NCBI GenBank assembly: GCA_958295715.1
Contig: OY282371.1
Location: forward strand, 310,001 to 374,000
Length of the DNA stretch: 64,000 nucleotides
From: an uncultured Dehalococcoidia bacterium
GTDB lineage: Bacteria; Chloroflexota; Dehalococcoidia; Lucifugimonadales; GCA-2712585
Direction of reading: 5' to 3'
Shown: positions 59,075 through 64,000 of the stretch, piece by piece
How the letters are laid out: each line of letters opens with the position of its first letter
Numbering within the stretch: the first letter of the stretch is position 1
Notes under the pieces: model-generated
Databases searched by the model: none
What the model was told of the DNA's origin: nothing
Seen by the model: only the letters and a program-made list of their open reading frames with translations
Translations under genes and position numbers: made by a program

Positions 59075-60258
59075 GGGGTCTCCTCCTCGGAGCCGTGGCC
59101 CCGCTGTTTTGAGGCTTGAAGCAGGCGTAGCTTGAGCCGGGTTCTCCTCTCCCGGTAGTCCGGCTCGTTCAGAACGCCGTCCTCGTAGAGGTCGTCGAGC
59201 TGGGCTATCTCGGCGGTCAGGACGTGGACGTCGTCGGGAAGCGGGTGGACGGCTTCCTCCGGTCCGGGGCGGCGCCGAAGCATCAGGGCGTAGCCGAGGA
59301 CGGCCGCCAGTCCCAGTCCCAGGATGGAGGGGATGCCGATGAGGTATATCCTGCCGCCCCTGGCGGCCATTTGCCACAGGGAGGGTTGGGGCAGGTTGGC
59401 AAGGGTCACGGACAGCCGTTGCCCCGGCGAGAGGCTCCGGCTGCTCCACACCCGGTACGCGGCGTCGCCGATGTCCACGGACTCGGTTTCCAGGAGTTCC
59501 GGGCCGGCCGCTTCGCCGAGGCCGTCGGGCACGAGGATTCTAAACACGTCGACTCCCTGGAGAAAGGCGGGTGAAAGGGATATCTCCTCTCCGTCGTAGG
59601 GGAGGCTGTAGGTGTAGGTTATCTGGTGGGCGCCCGGAGGCACCGCGGAGGTGAGGCCGAAGCCAGTTCCAACGTTGATGATGTCCCCGCTCTGAAGGTC
59701 GGACTGCACCTCAAGGTCCGATATCTGAGGCGGCAGGGAGAAACGCAGCAGGTTCATTCTGCTGGCCGGGCGGAGGGTTGGCTTGAAGGCGCGGTCGCTG
59801 TCGTTGGATAGGAGAACGACCTCCGCTAGGGAGATGGTCCTCTCCGTCTGGTCCACCTCGCGGATTATCCAGATGTGGGAGTCGGCCCGGAGGGATGAGA
59901 GGTCGTCGGTGGTGTCGAAGACCCGGAGCAGCGTCGCGTCTCCCAGGAAACCCGGCTCCACGGTGTAGGTGACGTCCTGGTAGGTGGTGGACAGGGAATA
60001 CCTGGCCCCGGCGTCTGAGAGCCGGCTCAGTTGGAAGGAGCCGTCGAGCTCAGTGGCGGCCACCTCGGTGGTGACCTCGCCGGTGGACTGGAAGGCGTGA
60101 AGGGTGACCTGGAGGCCGGGCGGCGGCGGTTGGCCGGTGGAGGCGTTTATAACGCGGCCTTCGAATGGAACGGGTCCCTCGGCGGCGGCGAAGGGCGCAA
60201 GGAGCCACGCGGCCAGGGCCAGTGACGTCAGCAAGGCGCCGAGGCGCGCCGCCCTCAT
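59071..60258 (-). CDS. Unknown exported single-pass membrane protein in the ccm operon
   Basis: A 395-residue protein. It has a signal peptide (residues 1-26, ending A-A-A-E-G), then a carboxypeptidase-regulatory-like beta domain (F-E-G-R-V-I-N-A-S-T-G-Q to about 110), a second beta-rich domain, one membrane helix (about 313-335), and a cytoplasmic tail with an A-Q-L-D-D-L-Y-E-D-G-V-L-N-E-P-D-Y segment like short oligomerisation tails. It overlaps both neighbours by 4 bases, so it is tightly tied to cytochrome c maturation. No named family was recognised. Confidence 0.75.
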   Translation of the reverse strand: MRAARLGALLTSLALAAWLLAPFAAAEGPVPFEGRVINASTGQPPPPGLQVTLHAFQSTGEVTTEVAATELDGSFQLSRLSDAGARYSLSTTYQDVTYTVEPGFLGDATLLRVFDTTDDLSSLRADSHIWIIREVDQTERTISLAEVVLLSNDSDRAFKPTLRPASRMNLLRFSLPPQISDLEVQSDLQSGDIINVGTGFGLTSAVPPGAHQITYTYSLPYDGEEISLSPAFLQGVDVFRILVPDGLGEAAGPELLETESVDIGDAAYRVWSSRSLSPGQRLSVTLANLPQPSLWQMAARGGRIYLIGIPSILGLGLAAVLGYALMLRRRPGPEEAVHPLPDDVHVLTAEIAQLDDLYEDGVLNEPDYRERRTRLKLRLLQASKQRGHGSEEETP

Positions 60259-60623
60259 TGCGGCCGGTCGTCCTCTTGCCGCCGGGCAAGGCGGCGCGCG
60301 CGTATCTCCTCTTCGAGGGACGCGCTCAACTCCTCCTCCGCGTCGGCCCGGGCTTGGAGGGGCTTCTGGGCGCGGAGGTTCGCGGCGGCGGCGCGGCGCA
60401 GGCCCTGCGCCTGCCGGTCATGCTCCTCCTGGGCCAGGTTCCCGGCCTCCAGGTCTAGTTGAAGGCGGTCCATCTCGTCTAGGAGGGACCGCAGTTCCCG
60501 TTCCAACCCCTCCAGCTCCTCCGAGGGCGAGCCGGTCGGGGGCTGAAGGCGCGGCTTGAGGAATGGGTAGGAGATGACCAGCAGGCTGAGGAGGGTCAGC
60601 AGCGCGGCGATGAGGTAGGCCAT
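60255..60623 (-). CDS. Short CcmI-like membrane protein
   Basis: A 122-residue protein: one N-terminal membrane helix (about 3-22), then a charged, coiled-coil-like region (E-E-L-E-G-L-E-R-E-L-R-S-L-L-D-E-M-D and similar). This resembles the N-terminal part of CcmI/CycH, which presents apocytochrome to CcmF/H, but the TPR part is absent. The gene lies 57 bases after ccmF and overlaps the next gene by ATGA. Function is inferred from place and form. Confidence 0.65.
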   Translation of the reverse strand: MAYLIAALLTLLSLLVISYPFLKPRLQPPTGSPSEELEGLERELRSLLDEMDRLQLDLEAGNLAQEEHDRQAQGLRRAAAANLRAQKPLQARADAEEELSASLEEEIRARRLARRQEDDRPQ

Positions 60624-60680
60624 GATAGCGTCCTTACCGGCCGTCCCTTGATGGGGCGGGCGTCCCCGTTGGGCGGCTGC

Positions 60681-62678
60681 TCATCGGACGGGCGCCCTTG
60701 ACGCCGGGAGGGTTTGGCGGCGCGCCGGGGCCGGGGCCTTGGAGAGGAGGCCGGCGGGCCACAGGGCCACCACCGTGCCGAGAATCATTATGGGGCCGGC
60801 GAGCCACATCCACCACACCATGGGGTTGACGAAGATGCGGAACCCGATGCTCTCGTCCCCCTCGCGGGTCTCGCTGGGAACCACGTACAGGTCCTCAACG
60901 GGGGTGGAGCGTATGCCGGCCCTCGTGGCGCTGATGCTGAAGTCGGGATAAAACGTCCGCTCAGCCTCCAAGGTGGTGATGAATTCGCCGCCCCGGGTCA
61001 CGTCCAGGGTGAAGAAGGACTCGAGGCGGTCGGACTGTTGGACTGACCGGGACTCCAGGTAGGTTACCTCGTAGCCCTGTATCTCGGCGCTCTGGCCGGG
61101 CAGCAGCAGGACGTCTCGCTGGGTGGCGTAGAATGAGGAGCCGACGATGCCGGCGGCCAGGACCACCACGGCGAGGTGGGCCACGTATCCGCCGTACCGG
61201 GGCCGGTTGGAGGCGATGAGGGTGAGGAAGGCGCGCGGGTAGCTTTCGCCGCGTCGCTGCCGCGCCCGGGTTCCCCGGCCCCACTCCAACAGAATGCCCG
61301 CGGCGACGAGGGCCAGGAGTCCGAAGGAGAGGAGGGCGTATGGGTTCCGCACGCCCAGGGCGGCTATGACAACGGTCACGGCCAAGGCGATGACGAGGGG
61401 CGGCAGGAGGGTTCTTTTCACAGTCTTCCCACTGGCGCGCCGCCAAGGGAGCAGTGGCCCCACGCCCATGAGGAGCACGAGGCCGAGGAAGAGGGGGCCG
61501 TTCACCTGGTTGTAGAAGGGCGCCCCGACGGTGACGGTTATCCCGGTGAACAGTTCGGACACCAAGGGGTAGACGACGCCCCACAGGGTGACGAAGGCGA
61601 CGCCCAGAAGGAGCAGGTTGTTGACCAGGAATGCGGCCTCCCGCGACAGGGAGGACTCCAAGGGCCGGGCGCTCTTTATGAGGTTGTACCGCATGAAAAA
61701 GACGATGAAGGGCGCGAAGGCCCCCGTTATCATAAAGCCGAGGAACACCCAGCCCAGGGAGGAGGCGGCGAAGGAGTGCACCGAGGGCACGGGGCCGCCC
61801 CGGTTGATGAACATTCCGAAGAGGGCGAGGCCGAAGGTTAGGTTTATGAGGGCTAGGTTCCACATCCGGAACATGCCCTGGCGCTTCTGCACCATTATGG
61901 AGTGGATGAAGGCGGTGAGGCCGAGCCAAGGCATCAGGCCGGCGTTTTCCACCGGGTCCCAGGCCCAGTACCCGCCCCATCCCAGGATGGTGTAGGCCCA
62001 CCAGGAGCCTAGCAGGAGGCCGGTTCCCAGGGTGGCCCACGCCAGAATCCCCCATATCCGGGCCACGTCCACCCAGTCGTCGGCCACCCGCTTGGACAGG
62101 AGGGCGCCAAGGGCGAAGGCAAAGGGCAGGCTTACCATGACCAACCCGGTCATTAGGAGCGGCGGGTGGGCGAACATGCCGGGGTGTATGAGCAGGGGGT
62201 TGATGCCCTGGCCGTCGGCGGGGGTGAAGCCCAGCTTGGCGAAGGGGTTGGCCAGCGATGCCATCACCGCCAGGAAGAAGACCATGATGAGCATGAGAAC
62301 GGCGTTGGTGTAGGGAAGGCTGGGTCTGAAGCGGGCGGGGGCGAGGGCGACGCCGGCGGAGGCGAGGATGGAGAAGACGGCGGCGATGAATAGCAGGGAT
62401 CCCTCGTTGCCGGCGTAGATGGCCACCCAGGTGTAGGCGCGGGGCATGGCCAGGCTGCTGTTTGCGTAGACGTACTGTATCTGGAAGTCGTTGGATAGGA
62501 AGGCCCCCACCAGGCTGAAGGTGGATATCAGGATGGCCAGGGTCACCAGGTAGGTGGCGTGGCGGCCGCTCTCCACCAGGGCGGGGGAGTTTCTGAGGCT
62601 GCCCAGGACTGAGGCGAGGAGGGAGTAGACGGCCAGAGCCAAGGCGATGAGCAGGGATATGAGGCCGAGCTCAGCCAC
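60681..62678 (-). CDS. ccmF: Cytochrome c haem lyase subunit CcmF
   Basis: A 665-residue integral membrane protein with about 15 helices. The tryptophan-rich W-G-G-Y-W-A-W-D-P-V-E-N motif near residue 235, which handles haem from CcmE, is intact, and a large periplasmic loop lies near 540-630 (T-F-Y-P-D-F-S-I-S-A-T-R). It attaches haem to CxxCH motifs. It overlaps ccmH by 8 bases. CcmA-E are not in this window. Confidence 0.95.
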   Translation of the reverse strand: MAELGLISLLIALALAVYSLLASVLGSLRNSPALVESGRHATYLVTLAILISTFSLVGAFLSNDFQIQYVYANSSLAMPRAYTWVAIYAGNEGSLLFIAAVFSILASAGVALAPARFRPSLPYTNAVLMLIMVFFLAVMASLANPFAKLGFTPADGQGINPLLIHPGMFAHPPLLMTGLVMVSLPFAFALGALLSKRVADDWVDVARIWGILAWATLGTGLLLGSWWAYTILGWGGYWAWDPVENAGLMPWLGLTAFIHSIMVQKRQGMFRMWNLALINLTFGLALFGMFINRGGPVPSVHSFAASSLGWVFLGFMITGAFAPFIVFFMRYNLIKSARPLESSLSREAAFLVNNLLLLGVAFVTLWGVVYPLVSELFTGITVTVGAPFYNQVNGPLFLGLVLLMGVGPLLPWRRASGKTVKRTLLPPLVIALAVTVVIAALGVRNPYALLSFGLLALVAAGILLEWGRGTRARQRRGESYPRAFLTLIASNRPRYGGYVAHLAVVVLAAGIVGSSFYATQRDVLLLPGQSAEIQGYEVTYLESRSVQQSDRLESFFTLDVTRGGEFITTLEAERTFYPDFSISATRAGIRSTPVEDLYVVPSETREGDESIGFRIFVNPMVWWMWLAGPIMILGTVVALWPAGLLSKAPAPARRQTLPASRAPVR

Positions 62679-63303
62679 GGGACGGGTCTCCGTTCACGGG
62701 TTCGGACCGCTCCTTCTTGGGGCGCGGGAACTCCCTCCGGGCCTGTATCTCGGCGTCAACCTGGGCGAGGTAGGGGTCGGTGTCCGGCCCGTCGCCGGGC
62801 GGGTCTGCGTCCGGCGCCTCGCGGCCTTTGAGCATTGCTTTGACGGTGAAGAAGATGAGGGCCATTCCCGCCAGAAGCCCCAAGGGGGGCAGCAGCCATA
62901 TGGTCAGGGTTGGGCCGGACTTGGGCGGCTCCGCTAGCACCCTGGGGCCGTAGCGCTCCGGGGCCGAGAAGTAGTCAAGTATCTCCTGCTCCGTCCAGCC
63001 CTCGGAGAGCTTCTCGCGCACGAAGGCCCGCATCTCCCGGGCCTGGGGAACCTGGGCCTGGTCAATGGTCTCGGCGGGGCAGAAGGGGCAGACGAGCTGC
63101 TTGTCTATTCGCTGTGCCCGTTCCTCGAGGGATGGGACGGCCTCGGAGCCGCAGGACGCCAGCAGGAGGCCGAGAAGGAGCAGGCCGGTCAGCCAGGGTT
63201 TCCCGTGGTTTGGGATGGGGCGTCCGGCGGCGGCGTTCACGGCCCTCATGGCCCTCATGGCCCTCATGGATCGAAGCGGGGATTCCATTGAGGCGTCTTC
63301 CAT
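62671..63303 (-). CDS. ccmH: Cytochrome c maturation protein CcmH
   Basis: A 210-residue frame. A lipoprotein-like or membrane signal (about 38-50, L-L-A-S-C) is followed by the CcmH domain with the redox pair C-P-F-C near residue 72 (normally L-x-C-x-x-C-Q) and E-I-L-D-Y-F. A second helix lies at about 131-152. It holds apocytochrome thiols for haem ligation. The start is uncertain: three 9-base tandem copies (63241-63270) encode M-R-A three times and give several possible ATGs, and the real start is probably the last or near it. Confidence 0.9.
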   Translation of the reverse strand: MEDASMESPLRSMRAMRAMRAVNAAAGRPIPNHGKPWLTGLLLLGLLLASCGSEAVPSLEERAQRIDKQLVCPFCPAETIDQAQVPQAREMRAFVREKLSEGWTEQEILDYFSAPERYGPRVLAEPPKSGPTLTIWLLPPLGLLAGMALIFFTVKAMLKGREAPDADPPGDGPDTDPYLAQVDAEIQARREFPRPKKERSEPVNGDPSRG

Positions 63304-63349
63304 CGTAGATTCATGGAGATTGCAAGGGGAGGTGAGAGAGCGGGGAGCC

Positions 63350-63967
63350 TCAGGGTCCCAGGGTCTTGAGGTAGTTTACCAGCATCCACCGCTCCTCGGC
63401 GGTGAGGAGGTCTTGGAACTGGGGCATGACCACGGCGGCGTCCGGGCTCAGGGACTCTATCTCCGTCCGCAGGTCACGGTTGGTGATGGTGGCGAACAGC
63501 TGGCCGTCGGAGTAGCCGAACACGTTCACCAGGGTTAGGTTGGTGTTCAGCTTTGGCGTGTAGCCGTACTTGTCTATCATGGTCGCAAGGACCAGGCCGT
63601 CCCCGATTCCCGAGGCCCCGTGGCACATGGCGCAGTTCACGTCAAAGAGGGCCGCCCCCTGGGCGACGCCTTCCCCGGGAATGGGGTTTGTGATGGAGTC
63701 GAGGTCTGAGGAGGCCACGCGCAGGGTCGGCTCCTTGCCGGTGATGGGCACTGACCCCTCAGGGGGCAGGAGCCGGGGCGGCTCCTGGGAGTGGTGGGAG
63801 GGCTGGTAGTGCATCTCGTAGAAGATGTCCACGGGGTAGGAGCCTTGGGCGCAGGCCGCCGCGGCCAAGGAGAACAGGGCGCCAAGGATGGCGAGGCGCG
63901 GCAGGACTCCCCGCCTGAGCGTCGCGGCGCGGAGGGTTCTTATAAGGGCGGCGGGCTTCAGCCTCAT
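63350..63967 (-). CDS. ActE-like c-type cytochrome lipoprotein
   Basis: A 205-residue protein: signal with A-A-A-C lipobox near residue 39, then an early Y-E-M-H-Y-Q-P-S segment and a P-P-x-x-S-V-P-x-x-G pattern, which are typical of subunit E of alternative complex III, then one haem site C-A-M-C-H near 113 and a late Met in V-V-M-P-Q-F. AGGAGGC precedes the ATG. It should move electrons within or near the quinol-oxidising complex. The other complex genes would lie to the right, beyond the window. Confidence 0.8.
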   Translation of the reverse strand: MRLKPAALIRTLRAATLRRGVLPRLAILGALFSLAAAACAQGSYPVDIFYEMHYQPSHHSQEPPRLLPPEGSVPITGKEPTLRVASSDLDSITNPIPGEGVAQGAALFDVNCAMCHGASGIGDGLVLATMIDKYGYTPKLNTNLTLVNVFGYSDGQLFATITNRDLRTEIESLSPDAAVVMPQFQDLLTAEERWMLVNYLKTLGP

Positions 63968-64000
63968 GCCTCCTCTCGTCTCACCTCGTGGGCTCCGGCC

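Noticed and set aside
60634-60816. 60-residue frame between the CcmI-like gene and ccmF
   Set aside because: Most of it overlaps the ccmF 3' end in another frame and it has no ribosome site or domain.

Overview
The window looks like a piece of a high-GC (about 60%) bacterial chromosome, most probably a member of the Chloroflexota (Dehalococcoidia or SAR202-like). That is inferred from gene content, not from a marker tree: a dprA-topA-xerC-aroQ-pepQ-efp-xseAB housekeeping run, many paralogous TIM-barrel amidohydrolases, several family-5 solute-binding lipoproteins with Pro/Thr linkers, an acyl-ACP desaturase, cytochrome c maturation genes and an ActE-like cytochrome. Both window edges cut through loci: an amino-acid permease on the left, and a cytochrome operon whose upstream genes lie beyond the right edge.

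Region by region: 1-4.9 kb is a mixed accessory segment holding the permease tail, a DUF1801 protein, two small AT-richer genes, a NERD-UvrD helicase and a tandem Cache sensor. It is followed by a repeat block at 4.9-5.4 kb. 5.4-9.3 kb holds a DUF1800/DUF1501/NHL-propeller cassette behind a strong promoter. 9.35-10.6 kb is a class II Fic protein, divergent from modABC (10.9-13.5 kb). Then come an acyl-ACP desaturase, aspS, another repeat block, tig-clpP, and a DNA methyltransferase fused to an Mrr-like nuclease. From 30.5 down to 21.3 kb on the minus strand runs a tightly packed operon: dprA, topA, xerC, aroQ, pepQ, efp, xseA, xseB, a PHP phosphoesterase and purN. Two tRNA-Ser genes (GGA and CGA) follow at 30.7 and 31.2 kb.

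31.6-57.2 kb reads as a catabolic island. It holds four PF04909-type amidohydrolases, one imidazolonepropionase-like amidohydrolase, an HpcH/HpaI-like aldolase, a Gfo/Idh/MocA dehydrogenase, a class III aminotransferase, an amidase with a small GatC/AtzG-like partner, a ketopantoate-reductase-like enzyme, beta-propeller proteins, and four SBP_bac_5 lipoproteins with no permease or ATPase gene nearby. Two of the SBP genes are a recent tandem duplication that also copied the promoter, a 5' leader hairpin and the terminator. At 55.1-56.1 kb an uncharacterised two-gene cassette sits between two copies of one amidohydrolase's promoter and start region.

57.4-64.0 kb (minus strand) is a cytochrome c maturation operon: ActE-like cytochrome c, ccmH, ccmF, a short CcmI-like protein, an unknown single-pass membrane protein, a ResA-like thioredoxin with a probable CTG start, and an alpha/beta hydrolase. 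About twenty copies of a 20-bp dRS3-like inverted repeat (ATTCCC-N8-GGGAAT), partly embedded in longer composite repeats, are scattered through the intergenic spaces. No CRISPR array, insertion sequence, rRNA or recognisable riboswitch was seen.
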